NCBI RefSeq assembly: GCF_007858445.1
Contig: NZ_VIGV01000002.1
Coordinates: 248,001-312,000 of the forward strand
Direction: 5' to 3'
Source of the DNA: Tsukamurella sputi
Lineage (GTDB): Bacteria > Actinomycetota > Actinomycetes > Mycobacteriales > Mycobacteriaceae
DNA length: 64,000 nt
The notes beneath the pieces are model-generated. The model saw only the letters and a program-made list of their open reading frames with translations. It ran no database searches and was not told the DNA's origin. Position 1 is the stretch's first letter; each line of letters begins with the position of its first letter. A program made the position numbers and the translations under genes. Below are positions 38,593 to 48,417 of the stretch, piece by piece.

Positions 38593-40935
38593 ATGGCAAC
38601 CGGCGTTCCGCGGCCCGTCGGCGCGACCTACCGCCTGCAACTCGGGCCCGCCTTCACCTTCGACGACGCCGCCCGCCACGTGCCCTACCTCGCCGACCTC
38701 GGCGTGACGCACCTGTACCTCTCCCCCGTGCTCGAGGCGGTGCGCGGCTCCACGCACGGCTACGACGTCACCGACCCGACGACGGTCCGCGCCGAGCTCG
38801 GCGGGCGGAAGGGCCTCGAGCGTCTCGCCGACGCGGCGCACGTCGACGGTCTCGGGCTGGTGATCGACATCGTCCCGAACCACCTCGGCGTCGGTCGGCC
38901 GGAGCAGAACCCGTGGTGGTGGGACGTGCTCACGCACGGGCGGAAGTCCGCGTTCGCGCACTACTACGACATCGACTGGGATCCGCGCAACGGCGCCGGC
39001 GGCAAGCTCGCGCTCCCCGTCCTGGCCTCCGGCGACGACGGTGCCGCGCTCACCGTCGACCGGTCCGGACCCGAGCCCGTGCTGCGCTACCACGACCGGA
39101 CCTTCCCGATCGGGCGCGACGTGGGCGGTGGCGACCCCGAGCGGGTGCACTACGCGCAGCACTACCGGCTGATCCCCTGGGACGCGCCGGTGCGCACGTA
39201 CCGGCGGTTCTTCACGGTCGACGACCTGGCCGCGGTCCGGGTCGAGGATCCCGAGGTCTTCGCCGCGACGCACGCCGAGATCGGGTCGTGGTTCACGGAC
39301 GGCATCGCGGACGGCCTGCGCGTCGACCATCCCGACGGCTTGGCCGATCCTTCTCGCTATCTGCGCCGGTTGCGCGAGCTGACCGGCCCCGGGGCGTGGA
39401 TCGTGATCGAGAAGATCCTCGAACCGGAGGAGCCGCTGGAACCGGAGCTGCCCATCGCCGGGACCACCGGCTACGACGCGCTGCGCGAGATCGGGCACGC
39501 CCTCCTCGATCCCGCAGGCGAGGCGGGGCTCAGCGCACTGCACGAACGCTGGACCGGGGACGACGGTGACATCCACTGGAACTCCGGCGCCACGCTCCGC
39601 CTGCGCGACGAGCTCGCCGCACATGATCTGCGCCCCGAGTTCCTCCGGCTCGCCCGCGCGATTCGACGCGAGACCGGCACGACGGTCCCCGTCGACGACC
39701 TCGCCGACGCCGCCCTGTTCTGGATGAACGAGATCCCGTACTACCGCGACGACTATCCGGTGCTGGAGGTCGATTCCGCCCGGGCGCACGACCGCGCCGT
39801 CCGCGCCGCACGGTCCGGCGGGGCGGTTCCCGGCCTCGCAGCCGCACTCGACGCCGTGGTGTCCGCGCGCGGGCTCGGCGGGGAGACCGCGCAGCGCTTC
39901 GCCCAGCTCACCGGCGCGCTCACGGCGAAGTCGCTCGAGGACACGGCGTTCTACCGGTCGGCGCGCCTGATCTCCCAGCAGGAGGTCGGTGGCGCACCGT
40001 CGGACTTCGGTCCGACGGACCCGCACGCGGCCTTCGCGCGCCGCGCCGCGGACTGGCCGGCCGCGATGACGACGCTGTCCACGCACGACACGAAGCGGGG
40101 TGAGGACGTGCGCGCCCGGATCGGCGTGCTGAGCCAGTGCCCGCGGGAGTGGGCGGCCGCCGTCGACGACTGGATGCCCCGGCTCCCGTCCCCGCCCGAT
40201 CCGATGACGGGCCTCTTCCTCCTCCAGACCGCCTTCGGCGTGTGGCCCGAGGACGGAGCCGTCTCCGACGCGCTCCGGGCGCGCCTGCACGCCTACGCGG
40301 AGAAGGCCATGCGCGAGGGCAGGGTCGGCACGTCCTGGACCTCGCCCGACGGTGGCTTCGAAGCCGCCGGGCACGCCTTCCTCGACGCGCTCCTCGACGG
40401 CCCCGTCGGCGCCGCGATGGGCGCACTGGTCGCGCGACTGGCCCCGCACGGCCGGTCGGACTCCCTGGCGCAGAAGCTGCTGCAGCTCGCCGGGCCGGGC
40501 GTGCCCGATGTCTACCAGGGCACGGAACGGTGGGAGGACTCGCTGGTCGATCCCGACAACCGCCGGCCCGTCGACTGGTCGGCCGCCGACGATTCCCACC
40601 CCAAGCAGCACCTGGTGCGGAGCGTGCTGCAGCTGCGACGGGAGCGCCCCGGAAGCTTCGTGGGCGGTTCGTACCGCCCGCTCCTCGCGGAAGGGCCGGC
40701 CGCCGGCCATCTGCTCGGTTTCCAGCGCGGGCCGCACGGCGGCGCGCCGGATGTCGCGGCCCTCGCGACGCGGCATTCGCTTCGCCTGGAGCGTTCCGGA
40801 GGCTGGGGCGGCACGCGGGTCGACCTCGGTGACGACGCGTGGACCGACCGGCTGACGGGGCACGTCGTGACTGGTCGGACAGCAATTCAAGGGCTGTTCC
40901 TCGAACATCCTGTCGTCCTGTTGGTGCGCGAGTAG
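38593..40935 (+). CDS. treY: Malto-oligosyltrehalose synthase
   Basis: 780 aa GH13 enzyme that turns the reducing end of alpha-1,4-glucan into a trehalosyl unit. [20 protein letters not shown] and DIVPNHLGV open the barrel. The nucleophile is in [11 protein letters not shown], the acid/base Glu in WIVIEKIL, and [13 protein letters not shown] and PDVYQGTE follow. CATGAT (38580-38585) lies 7 nt before this ATG, so I prefer it to the ATG at 38581. It works with treZ three kilobases downstream. Confidence 0.95.
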   Translation: MATGVPRPVGATYRLQLGPAFTFDDAARHVPYLADLGVTHLYLSPVLEAVRGSTHGYDVTDPTTVRAELGGRKGLERLADAAHVDGLGLVIDIVPNHLGVGRPEQNPWWWDVLTHGRKSAFAHYYDIDWDPRNGAGGKLALPVLASGDDGAALTVDRSGPEPVLRYHDRTFPIGRDVGGGDPERVHYAQHYRLIPWDAPVRTYRRFFTVDDLAAVRVEDPEVFAATHAEIGSWFTDGIADGLRVDHPDGLADPSRYLRRLRELTGPGAWIVIEKILEPEEPLEPELPIAGTTGYDALREIGHALLDPAGEAGLSALHERWTGDDGDIHWNSGATLRLRDELAAHDLRPEFLRLARAIRRETGTTVPVDDLADAALFWMNEIPYYRDDYPVLEVDSARAHDRAVRAARSGGAVPGLAAALDAVVSARGLGGETAQRFAQLTGALTAKSLEDTAFYRSARLISQQEVGGAPSDFGPTDPHAAFARRAADWPAAMTTLSTHDTKRGEDVRARIGVLSQCPREWAAAVDDWMPRLPSPPDPMTGLFLLQTAFGVWPEDGAVSDALRARLHAYAEKAMREGRVGTSWTSPDGGFEAAGHAFLDALLDGPVGAAMGALVARLAPHGRSDSLAQKLLQLAGPGVPDVYQGTERWEDSLVDPDNRRPVDWSAADDSHPKQHLVRSVLQLRRERPGSFVGGSYRPLLAEGPAAGHLLGFQRGPHGGAPDVAALATRHSLRLERSGGWGGTRVDLGDDAWTDRLTGHVVTGRTAIQGLFLEHPVVLLVRE

Positions 40936-40970
40936 AAAACTTGTCAGTGGGTCCGCGCACACTTCGTGAC

Positions 40971-41648
40971 ATGAACAGCGAAACCCCGCGGCCGCTCACC
41001 ACGGCACTCGTCCAGTCCGCCACCGCGCGCGCCGGCGTCAGCGGCAATCGGATCCGCGCCTCCTCTCTGGCGCGGGTCGCGGAATCGCTGCGCGAGCACG
41101 GACTGCCCGCCGATCTGCTGCCCAGCGGCCGCCTGGTCCTGGTCTCCGGCACGTCGCGGCTCACCGCGCAGACCCTCGCGGGCGGCGCCATCGAGGTCCG
41201 CGCCCTACGGGAGGGACGCAACTCCATCCTGGGGTTGCTGGAGGACGCCGAAGAAGTCGCACACCTGCTGGTCCGCTGCGCCGGCATGGCCTCGGCCTGG
41301 GAGCTCACCGCGGAGATCCACGACCGGCTGATCCTCGCCGGGGACCGCACGGTGCTCAGCGAGGTGCCGATGAGTGACACGCTGTACGTCCGCCTCGGTG
41401 AGCGCACGTTCGCGGAGATCTTCGCGGAGGACGCGAGCGCCTGCCTCGGCTCTCCCGCGGTGGTCACGCTCACCACGCACGTGTGCACCCACTCACTCGA
41501 CGAGGTGTGGCGGTTCCGCTCGCTGGACCAGCACGACTACCGGCCGATCGGATGCATCACCGGCGGCCGTCATGAAACGGCGGAATCCGCCGTCGCCGCG
41601 CTGGAGTTGCACCGGGCCCGCACCGCGGAGTGGGAGAACCTGCACTGA
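40971..41648 (+). CDS. Unknown protein between treY and treZ
   Basis: 225 aa, soluble, with no signal peptide or membrane segment. It has a mixed alpha/beta composition with four Cys (CAGMASAWEL, ACLGSPAVV, HVCTHSLD and GCITGGRHETAE). I do not recognise a domain. It begins 35 nt after treY and ends 18 nt before treZ, so it is cotranscribed with trehalose genes. TTGTCA at 40941 may be a -35, but no convincing -10 follows. A link to glucan or trehalose metabolism rests on context only. Confidence 0.8.
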   Translation: MNSETPRPLTTALVQSATARAGVSGNRIRASSLARVAESLREHGLPADLLPSGRLVLVSGTSRLTAQTLAGGAIEVRALREGRNSILGLLEDAEEVAHLLVRCAGMASAWELTAEIHDRLILAGDRTVLSEVPMSDTLYVRLGERTFAEIFAEDASACLGSPAVVTLTTHVCTHSLDEVWRFRSLDQHDYRPIGCITGGRHETAESAVAALELHRARTAEWENLH

Positions 41649-41666
41649 CGCTATCGTTGCGAACCG

Positions 41667-43406
41667 ATGTCCACCCCGCCCGAACACGCCGCCGATCACG
41701 CCTTCGAGGTGTGGGCCCCGCGGCCGCGGCGGGCTCGGCTCTGGCTCGAAGGTGCGGTCCATGCGATGGCACGCGGCGCCGATGACTGGTGGCGGGCGAC
41801 CGTGCCCGCGGCGCCGGGCAACCGCTACGGCTTCCTACTCGACGACGACGAGACGGTGCTTCCCGATCCGCGCTCGCCCCGCCAGCCCGACGGGGTGCAC
41901 GGCCCGTCGGCGCTGATCCCCGAGGTGGAGGGCCCGCGGTGGGCGGGGCGCGAGCTGCGCGGCGCCGTCGTCTACGAAATGCACATCGGCACCTTCACCC
42001 CGGAGGGCACGTTCGACGCGGCCGCGGCACAGCTGCCGCATCTGGTGGATCTGGGCGTCGGCTTCGTCCAGGTGATGCCGGTCAACGCCTTCAACGGCGT
42101 GCACGGCTGGGGCTACGACGGTGTCGGATGGTTCGCGGTGCACGAGCCCTACGGCGGACCGTCGGGGCTGGAACGATTCGTCGCGGCCGCGCACGACCTG
42201 GGCCTCGGCGTCCTCCTCGACGTGGTGCACAACCACCTGGGACCGTCGGGCAACTACCTCGGGCGGTTCGGTCCGTACGAGACCGACGGCGCCAACGCGT
42301 GGGGCCGCACGATCAACCTGTGCGGGCAGGGCAGCGCGGAGGTCCGGCGCTTCATCCTCGACGACATCGCGTGGTGGCTGCGCCGGTACGGGGTCGACGG
42401 GCTGCGGCTCGATGCGGTGCACGCCCTCGTCGACCACTCGGAACGGCACGTCCTCGAGGACGCGGCCGCGCTGGTCGCGGACCTCTCCCCGGAACTGGGC
42501 CGCCCACTGGCGCTGGTCGCGGAGTCGGATCTCAACGACCCGCGCCTGATCACGCCCGCTGAGCTCGGCGGCTACGGCCTCACGGCCCAGTGGAACGACG
42601 ACGTGCACCACGCGATCCACACCGCAGTCTCCGGCGAACGACAGGGCTACTACGCCGACTTCGGTAGCCCGGAATGCCTCGCGACTGTCCTCACCGAGGG
42701 CTTCTTCCACGCCGGCACCCACAGCTCGTTCCGCGGGCGGGTGCACGGCACGCCCATCGACCCCGCACGAGTGGCACCGTCGCAGCTCCTGGCCTACACC
42801 TGCACGCACGACCAGGTGGGCAACCGCGCTCGCGGCGACCGCCCGTCGGAGTACCTCTCCCCCGGTCAACTCGCCGTGAAAGCCGCGCTCGTGCTGTTCT
42901 CCCCGTTCACGCCGATGCTGTTCATGGGCGAGGAGTGGGGCGCGCGCACGCCCTTCCGCTTCTTCACGAGCCACCCGGAACCGGAGCTGGCCCGCGCCAC
43001 CGCGGAGGGCCGCAAGGCCGAGTTCGCCGAGCACGGCTGGCCGCCCGGTGAGGTGCCCGACCCGCAGGACCCGGCGACCTTCGCCGCCTCGCGCCTGGAC
43101 TGGTCCGAGCCCGAGCGGCCGGAACACGCGCGCCTGCTGGGCACCTACCGGGAGCTCATCGCGCTGCGGCGCGACCCGGCCCTCGCCCGGGACGACTTTC
43201 GCGCCGTCCGCTGCGACCACCCGGGTGAGGCAACCTGGTTCGCGGTGCACCGCGGCCCCCTCACGCTGGTCGTGAACTTCACCCCGTCGCCGGTCACCGC
43301 ACCCTTCGCCGGCGATCCGCTGCTCGCGTGGGACGAAGCGACGCCGCAGGGAGGTGGCGTCGTCGTTCCCGGCCACTCCTTCGTCGTCCTCCGGCGTCGA
43401 TCCTGA
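41667..43406 (+). CDS. treZ: Malto-oligosyltrehalose trehalohydrolase
   Basis: 579 aa GH13 enzyme that releases trehalose from the product of TreY. An N-terminal CBM48-like beta domain (FEVWAPRPRRARLWL) precedes the barrel: VYEMHIGTFTPEGTF, GWGYDGVGWFAVHEPYGGP, DVVHNHLGPSGNYL, nucleophile in VDGLRLDAVHALVD, acid/base Glu in LVAESDLNDPR, and CTHDQVGNRARG. Length is normal for TreZ. TreX, the usual third member, is not in this window. Confidence 0.95.
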   Translation: MSTPPEHAADHAFEVWAPRPRRARLWLEGAVHAMARGADDWWRATVPAAPGNRYGFLLDDDETVLPDPRSPRQPDGVHGPSALIPEVEGPRWAGRELRGAVVYEMHIGTFTPEGTFDAAAAQLPHLVDLGVGFVQVMPVNAFNGVHGWGYDGVGWFAVHEPYGGPSGLERFVAAAHDLGLGVLLDVVHNHLGPSGNYLGRFGPYETDGANAWGRTINLCGQGSAEVRRFILDDIAWWLRRYGVDGLRLDAVHALVDHSERHVLEDAAALVADLSPELGRPLALVAESDLNDPRLITPAELGGYGLTAQWNDDVHHAIHTAVSGERQGYYADFGSPECLATVLTEGFFHAGTHSSFRGRVHGTPIDPARVAPSQLLAYTCTHDQVGNRARGDRPSEYLSPGQLAVKAALVLFSPFTPMLFMGEEWGARTPFRFFTSHPEPELARATAEGRKAEFAEHGWPPGEVPDPQDPATFAASRLDWSEPERPEHARLLGTYRELIALRRDPALARDDFRAVRCDHPGEATWFAVHRGPLTLVVNFTPSPVTAPFAGDPLLAWDEATPQGGGVVVPGHSFVVLRRRS

Positions 43407-43428
43407 GCACGAATCCGCGGGCACTCTG

Positions 43429-43457
43429 TTGCTAAGCGGTCGCTTTGTGAGAACCTT
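43429..43457 (+). promoter_or_regulatory. Promoter with palindromic operator before the F420-type oxidoreductase
   Basis: -35 TTGCTA (43429-43434), 17-nt spacer, -10 AACCTT (43452-43457), 6 nt before the ATG. The spacer contains AAGCG-n2-CGCTT (43434-43445), a 12-bp palindrome that overlaps the -35 and resembles TetR-family sites. Confidence 0.45.
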
Positions 43458-43463
43458 GCGCGT

Positions 43464-44504
43464 ATGCGAATCGGATTGGGCATCAACTACACGGACGGGT
43501 TCAAGGCCACGGCCGACGAGGTCCTCGACCTGGAGCGGGCGGGACTGGACATCGTCTTCGTCCCCGAGGCGTACTCCTTCGACGCTGTCAGCGCGCTGGG
43601 CTACCTCGCCGCGAAGACGGAACGCGTGCAGTTGGCGTCCGGCATCCTGCAGATCTACACCCGGACACCCACGCTGACCGCGATGACAGCGGCTGGCCTG
43701 GACAACGTCTCCGACGGCCGGTTCATCCTGGGCCTCGGCGCCTCGGGCCCGCAGGTCATCGAGGGGTTCCACGGCGTGAAGTACGACGCGCCCATCGGCC
43801 GCACCCGCGAGATCATCGAGATCTGCCGCAAGGTCTGGCGTCGTGAGCGCCTCGAGCACCAGGGCAAGTACTACTCGATGCCCCTGACCGCCGACCAGGG
43901 CGGCACGGGCCTCGGTAAGCCCCTCAAGCTCATCAACCACCCGGTGCGCGAGCGCATCCCGGTCCTGCTCGCCGCGTTGGGCCAGAAGAACGTGGCGCTG
44001 GCCGCCGAGGTCGCCGAGGGCTGGCAGCCGATCTTCTTCCTGCCGGAGAAGGCGAAGGACGTGTGGGGCGACGCCGTCGCGGAGGGCAAGGCCAAGCGCG
44101 ATCCCGCGCTCGGCGAGCTCGACGTCTACGCCGGTCCCGCGCTGGCGATCGGCGAGAACGTCGATCACCTCCTGGGGTTCGTGAAGCCGCACCTCGCGCT
44201 GTACATCGGCGGCATGGGCGCCAAGGGCAAGAACTTCTACCACACGCTCGCCACCAACTACGGCTACGTCGCCGAGGCGGACCGGATCCAGGAGCTCTAC
44301 CTGGCCGGCGACAAGGCCGCCGCCACCGAGGCCGTGCCCGACGAGCTGGCCCGCAACGTCTCGCTCATCGGCCCGAAGGGCTTCGTCAAGGAGCGGATCG
44401 CCGCCTTCGAGGAGGCCGGCGCCACCGTGCTCAACGTCGCGCCGATCGCGGAGGACTCGGCCGGCCGGGTGAAGCAGATCGAGCTGCTGCGCGAGCTCGT
44501 GTAG
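43464..44504 (+). CDS. LLM-class (probably F420-dependent) oxidoreductase
   Basis: 346 aa luciferase-like barrel. RIGLGINYTDGFKAT, VFVPEAYSFDAVSALGYLA, GILQIYTRTP and LGLGASGPQVIEGFHG match the mycobacterial Rv3520c-like group, usually classed as F420-dependent. SGPQVIEG is the typical cofactor-phosphate segment. The substrate is unknown. It has its own regulated promoter and a strong terminator at 44524-44557, so it is monocistronic. Confidence 0.88.
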   Translation: MRIGLGINYTDGFKATADEVLDLERAGLDIVFVPEAYSFDAVSALGYLAAKTERVQLASGILQIYTRTPTLTAMTAAGLDNVSDGRFILGLGASGPQVIEGFHGVKYDAPIGRTREIIEICRKVWRRERLEHQGKYYSMPLTADQGGTGLGKPLKLINHPVRERIPVLLAALGQKNVALAAEVAEGWQPIFFLPEKAKDVWGDAVAEGKAKRDPALGELDVYAGPALAIGENVDHLLGFVKPHLALYIGGMGAKGKNFYHTLATNYGYVAEADRIQELYLAGDKAAATEAVPDELARNVSLIGPKGFVKERIAAFEEAGATVLNVAPIAEDSAGRVKQIELLRELV

Positions 44505-44523
44505 TCACCCACACACGCCGACA

Positions 44524-44557
44524 GGGGGCGGTCCGGGATGAATTCCGGGCCGCCCCC
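44524..44557 (+). terminator. Hairpin terminator after the F420-type oxidoreductase gene
   Basis: GGGGGCGG (44524-44531) pairs with CCGCCCCC (44550-44557), and the stem continues inward for up to 8 more pairs with two G-U wobbles. A pyrimidine-rich stretch follows. An ATG at 44538 lies within the hairpin and is not a gene start. Confidence 0.8.
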
Positions 44558-44570
44558 GGTTGTCTCTTCT

Positions 44571-45596
44571 GTGACCGAAGCACCCTTCCCCCGCCCTCGC
44601 CTGTCCCTGCTCGAGCTCGCCCCCGTCGTCGACGGTGCGTCCTTCGGCGACGCCCTCCGCGACACCATCGCGACCGCACAGGAGGCCGAACGGCTTGGCT
44701 ACGAGCGGGTCTGGGTCGCCGAACACCACTCGATGCCCGGCATCGCCAGCTCCTCCCCTGCCGTGTTGATCGGACAGATCGCGGGCGCGACGGAGCGGAT
44801 CCGCGTGGGCTCCGGCGGCGTGATGCTGCCGAACCACCAGCCGCTGGTGGTCGCAGAGCAGTTCGGCACGCTCGATGCCCTGTTCCCCGACCGCATCGAC
44901 CTCGGGATCGGCCGCGCACCCGGCACCGACCAGCTGACCGCGCATGCGCTGCGCGGCGGCAAGGTCAGCGAATCGGTCGACGACTTCCCGCAGGCCCTCG
45001 CGCACCTGCGGGCCTTCCTGCGTGACGACTTCCCCGCCGACCACCCGTACGCCGCGATCACCGCGACACCGGGCATCGGTTCGAACCCGCAGATGTGGCT
45101 GCTCGGCTCGTCGACGTTCAGCGCGAAGCTCGCGGGCCTCCTCGGCCTGCCCTTCGCCTTCGCTCGGCACTTCGCGCCGCAGGCAACGCTGCCCGCGCTC
45201 GCCGAATACCGCGAGACCTTCCGCCCGGGCGACCTCGATTCCCCGAACGCGATGCTGACGGTCACCGTCGTCGCCGCGGACACGGACGAGGAGGCGCAGC
45301 GCATCGCGGGCCCCGCCAAGGCGTCGATGTACCGCGTTCGCACCGGTAACCCGGGCCGGATGATGACGTACGAGCAGGCCGCGGCGCAGCCGCTGACACC
45401 CGAGCAGGAGCACGCCATCGCCCCGACCACCTCCGCGTGGATCGTGGGCTCGCAGGCGACGGTCCGCGACGAGCTGCGCGAGCTGCTCGCCCGCACACAG
45501 CCTCAGGAGCTGATGATCTCCGGCATGGTCCCCGGCCTGGCCGAGCGCAAGCACAGCCTCGAACTGATCAAGGGCGCCGTCGACCAGCTCGGGTGA
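44571..45596 (+). CDS. LLM-class flavin-dependent oxidoreductase (bacterial luciferase-like)
   Basis: 341 aa. [61 protein letters not shown] and [11 protein letters not shown] are typical of the group with a single-component luciferase-like fold (MsnO8-type). The GTG at 44571 is chosen since the upstream ATG falls in the terminator. The 3' end is 3 nt from the converging PPOX gene. Substrate unknown. Confidence 0.87.
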   Translation: MTEAPFPRPRLSLLELAPVVDGASFGDALRDTIATAQEAERLGYERVWVAEHHSMPGIASSSPAVLIGQIAGATERIRVGSGGVMLPNHQPLVVAEQFGTLDALFPDRIDLGIGRAPGTDQLTAHALRGGKVSESVDDFPQALAHLRAFLRDDFPADHPYAAITATPGIGSNPQMWLLGSSTFSAKLAGLLGLPFAFARHFAPQATLPALAEYRETFRPGDLDSPNAMLTVTVVAADTDEEAQRIAGPAKASMYRVRTGNPGRMMTYEQAAAQPLTPEQEHAIAPTTSAWIVGSQATVRDELRELLARTQPQELMISGMVPGLAERKHSLELIKGAVDQLG

Positions 45597-45599
45597 GAC

Positions 45600-46031
45600 C
45601 TAGGCCGTGACGTCCCCGTTGAAGAGCACGCGCGTCGGGCGGACGCGCACGACGATCTCCTCGGGAACGGCGTTGCGCCGCCCGAACTCCTCGCCGCGCT
45701 CGGCGCCCATGTAGCGGACGCCGCAGGCGGTGCAGATCGTGAGCAGGTAGTCGGGATCGTCGACGAACTCGGCGATCCCCTGGACCTGGGCGAAGGCGTA
45801 GGGCGGTTCCTGCAGGTCGACGGACACCGCGACCCGCGGATCCTTGGATAGGAGTCGCCCCTTCGGTGTGTCCCGGCCGGTCGCGAAGACGAGTGCGCCG
45901 TCGTCGATCACGAACCAGACGGGTGCGGTCAGGGGCCGGCCGTCGCTCGCGAGGTACGCGAGGTGGCCGGTCCGTGTTCCGGCGGAGAGGAAGTCGACGA
46001 CGGCGGGCGTGAGTGTCTCGCTGGTCTGCAT
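45600..46031 (-). CDS. PPOX-class (pyridoxamine 5'-phosphate oxidase fold) protein
   Basis: 143 aa split-barrel flavin or F420-binding protein: GHLAYLASDGRPLTAPVWFVIDDGALVF, then DPRVAVSVDLQEPPYAFAQVQG. Such small proteins in actinobacteria are commonly F420H2-dependent reductases; that is family knowledge, not shown here. TAGCCT (46043-46038) ends 6 nt before the ATG, so the message is probably leaderless. Confidence 0.82.
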   Translation of the reverse strand: MQTSETLTPAVVDFLSAGTRTGHLAYLASDGRPLTAPVWFVIDDGALVFATGRDTPKGRLLSKDPRVAVSVDLQEPPYAFAQVQGIAEFVDDPDYLLTICTACGVRYMGAERGEEFGRRNAVPEEIVVRVRPTRVLFNGDVTA

Positions 46032-46110
46032 GCGTCGAGGCTACGTCTCCACCCGGATCTCCACCCGTCGGTCGATCCGCGTCGCGGGCGGTCACGGCAC
46101 AGTGATCAGC

Positions 46111-46614
46111 ATGAACACAGCGACCACCGCAGTCATCGCCGTCCTCGCCATCGGCTGGATCTTCTACCGCCAGTTGCAGGCGCGCCCCCTCAAGGAGAAG
46201 ACCGCCCGCATCGCGCTCGTGCTCGCCGCCGTCGGACTGGTCCAAACCGTCCAGTACATCTCGAGCGGCGGCGAGGTGGGCGTCGGCCACATGGTCGCTG
46301 CGGTTCTCGGCCTCGTGATCGCCGTCGCTCTCGCCTACCCCCGGGCCCTGACGACCAAGGTCTTCCCCGGTCCCGACGGTCAGTACCTGCGTCAGGGAAC
46401 GGCCGCGACCATCGGCCTGTGGATCGTCGCGATCGTCCTGCACGTGGGCGTCGACGTCCTGGTGCCCCTCGCGATGGGCGACCACACCGGTCGCGGCTTC
46501 GCCGGGGTGACCACGATGCTCTTCATCGGCATCACCCTCTACGCCCAGAACCAGTTCCTCCAGCAGCGCGTCGCCACGCACCGCGCACAGGAGGCGGTGG
46601 CCAGCATCGGCTGA
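46111..46614 (+). CDS. Membrane protein, possibly DUF1453/CcdC-like
   Basis: 167 aa with four hydrophobic helices near residues 5-20, 30-48, 55-75 and 100-125. The charged turn RQLQARPLKEKTAR after the first helix resembles CcdC/DUF1453 proteins, but the match is only by eye. CACAGT (46098-46103) lies 7 nt before the ATG. A perfect palindromic terminator follows. Function unknown. Confidence 0.7.
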   Translation: MNTATTAVIAVLAIGWIFYRQLQARPLKEKTARIALVLAAVGLVQTVQYISSGGEVGVGHMVAAVLGLVIAVALAYPRALTTKVFPGPDGQYLRQGTAATIGLWIVAIVLHVGVDVLVPLAMGDHTGRGFAGVTTMLFIGITLYAQNQFLQQRVATHRAQEAVASIG

Positions 46615-46635
46615 TCACGCTCACCCACCAGGCTC

Positions 46636-46665
46636 GACGGTCCGCCCTGATCAGGGCGGACCGTC
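46636..46665. terminator. Perfect 30-bp palindromic terminator
   Basis: Arms 46636-46650 and 46651-46665 are exact reverse complements with no spacer, so a hairpin of about 13 bp with a 4-base loop can form on either strand. It follows the membrane protein gene and covers the 3' end of the vapC remnant. Confidence 0.75.
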
Positions 46666-46908
46666 TTCCCATGGGTCGATACACGGAACCCCGAGAGGTT
46701 CGAAATGCCGTAGGTTCCTCGTCACCACTGTCATCCCGTTGGCGTCGGCGACTGCGGCGATCAACGCGTCATCGAGTGGAGCGCGCTCCTGCACCCGATA
46801 GCCCGCGAGCACGCGAGCGGCTGGGAGATCGAAACCCATTACCCTCCCGGAGAACGCCGGTAGTACGCGGCTATCGAACCACCGGCGATGGAAGCAACGC
46901 CTGGGACC
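46651..46908 (-). pseudogene. Remnant of a VapC-type PIN-domain toxin gene
   Basis: An open frame of about 85 codons bounded by a stop at 46911-46909. It contains RWFDSRVLPAFSGRV, then PLDDALIAAVADANGMTVVTRN and FEPLGVPCIDPW, the C-terminal half of a PIN-domain VapC toxin. The N-terminal part with the first catalytic Asp is missing, and no antitoxin is seen. The only in-frame ATG (46839) would leave 62 residues. The rest of 46909-47005 is non-coding debris before ilvA. Confidence 0.7.
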
Positions 46909-47005
46909 TCATGACCGGCGACGAACCCGAACACGTTCTGGAAGAAGGCGCGGGACAGTCGAGTCCACGGCATGAACGCGAACTGATCGACGGCGATTCC
47001 CGACG

Positions 47006-48337
47006 TCAGGTCAGGTAGCGGTACGCGGGCGAACCGGGCTCCAGCCGCTCGCAGTGCAGGCGCGAGGAATCCATCCTCTCGAGCAGTGCGCCGAGGTCCC
47101 CGGCGTGCCCGAGTTCGATGCCCACCAGCGCCTCACCGGTGTCGCGGTTGTTGCGCTTGACGTACTCGAAGAGCGTGACGTCGTCGTCGGGGCCGAGCAC
47201 CTCGTCGAGGAACCGCCGTAGCGCGCCGGGCTCCTGCGGGAAGGCAACGAGGAAGTAGTGCTTGAGTCCCTGATGCACCAGGGACCGCTCGATGACCTCG
47301 TTGTAGCGCGAGACGTCGTTGTTGCCACCGGACAGGAGGCATACGACCGTCGCACCGGGTTCGAAGCGCAGCTGCGCCAGCGCGGCGACCGACAGCGCGC
47401 CCGCCGGCTCAGCGATGACGCCCTCGTTCTGGTACAGGTCGAGCATCGCGGTGCAGATCGCGCCCTCGTCCACCTCGATGATCCCGAGCTCCCCGGCCAC
47501 GACGTCGCGGACCGCGTGCGCGGGCCAAACCGCGCCCCCCTCGGCGACGGCGACGTCGTAGCCGATCGCGCCGATCTTCTTCACCGCGGCACCGTCGACG
47601 AACGGGTCGATCGTCGGCAGGTCGATCGGCCCACCGGCCTCGATCGCCCGCGCGAGCGACGGCGCGCCGGCCGGCTCCGCGCCGACGATGGTGGCGGAGG
47701 CGGACTGCGACCGCAGGTAGCGGGTGACGCCGGCGAAGCACCCGGCGCCGCCGACGGGCATGACGGTGACGTCGGGGACGACGCCGCCGAGCTGCTCGAC
47801 GAGCTCGACACCGATCGTGCCCTGCCCCGACGTGGTGCGGGGATCGTCGAAGGCGTGAACCCACGTCGCGCCGGTGGACGCGACGTCCTCCTGCGCCGCG
47901 GCCGCCGCGGCGTCGTAGGTCTCGCCGGTCGCGATCAGCTCCACGTACCGGCCGCCGTGCGCGCGGATCCGGTCCCGCTTCTGCTTCGGCGTGGTGGTCG
48001 GCACGTAGATGCGCCCGTGCACCTCCATGGCGCGGCACGCGAAGGCGACGCCCTGCGCATGGTTGCCGGCCGAGGCCGCGACCACGCCGGCCGCCTTCTC
48101 GGCCTCGGTGAGCTGCGCCATCAGGTTGTAGGCGCCGCGGATCTTGTACGAGCGGACCACCTGGAGGTCCTCGCGCTTGAGGTACACCTTCGCTCCGGTC
48201 AGCGCGGAGAGCCGCTCGCAGTGCTGCAGCGGGCTGATCGACACGACCCCGGCGAGACGCGACCGGGCCTCGATGATCGAGTTCACCGTCAGGTCGGCGG
48301 CGGCACTGGACATCGATGACGTAGACATGCGCACCAT
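47006..48337 (-). CDS. ilvA: Threonine ammonia-lyase (threonine deaminase)
   Basis: 443 aa. It turns threonine into 2-oxobutanoate for isoleucine synthesis. The PLP Lys is in VRSYKIRGAYN, and ASAGNHAQGVAFACR, PVGGAGCFAGV and LLSGGNNDVSRYNEV are conserved. The last 90 residues (HYFLVAFPQEPGALRRFLDEV) form the ACT-like regulatory domain, in the shorter single-domain form. The ATG at 48337 has GAGG 7 nt upstream; an ATG at 48328 is the alternative. Confidence 0.94.
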   Translation of the reverse strand: MVRMSTSSMSSAAADLTVNSIIEARSRLAGVVSISPLQHCERLSALTGAKVYLKREDLQVVRSYKIRGAYNLMAQLTEAEKAAGVVAASAGNHAQGVAFACRAMEVHGRIYVPTTTPKQKRDRIRAHGGRYVELIATGETYDAAAAAAQEDVASTGATWVHAFDDPRTTSGQGTIGVELVEQLGGVVPDVTVMPVGGAGCFAGVTRYLRSQSASATIVGAEPAGAPSLARAIEAGGPIDLPTIDPFVDGAAVKKIGAIGYDVAVAEGGAVWPAHAVRDVVAGELGIIEVDEGAICTAMLDLYQNEGVIAEPAGALSVAALAQLRFEPGATVVCLLSGGNNDVSRYNEVIERSLVHQGLKHYFLVAFPQEPGALRRFLDEVLGPDDDVTLFEYVKRNNRDTGEALVGIELGHAGDLGALLERMDSSRLHCERLEPGSPAYRYLT

Positions 48338-48417
48338 TTTCCCACCTCGTCGGAACGCGCCGCACCCCACCCGGCGCTCGCACCCCGTGCGGACCGCCGT
48401 TCTGCCATCATTGCCTG

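Noticed and set aside
37633-40962. An 1,109-codon open frame on the minus strand across bioA and treY
   Set aside because: It is the complement of two well-supported genes; the translation is Arg/Pro/Gly-rich with no domain. Long antisense frames are normal in high-GC DNA.
44538-44570. ATG at 44538 as start of the LLM gene
   Set aside because: It lies in the loop region of a strong terminator hairpin; the GTG at 44571 fits the family N-terminus.
46909-47005. Minus-strand peptide AFFQNVFGFVAGHEVPGV between ilvA and the vapC remnant
   Set aside because: The frame has no start or ribosome site after the ilvA stop and is closed soon after. It may be debris; not enough for a gene.
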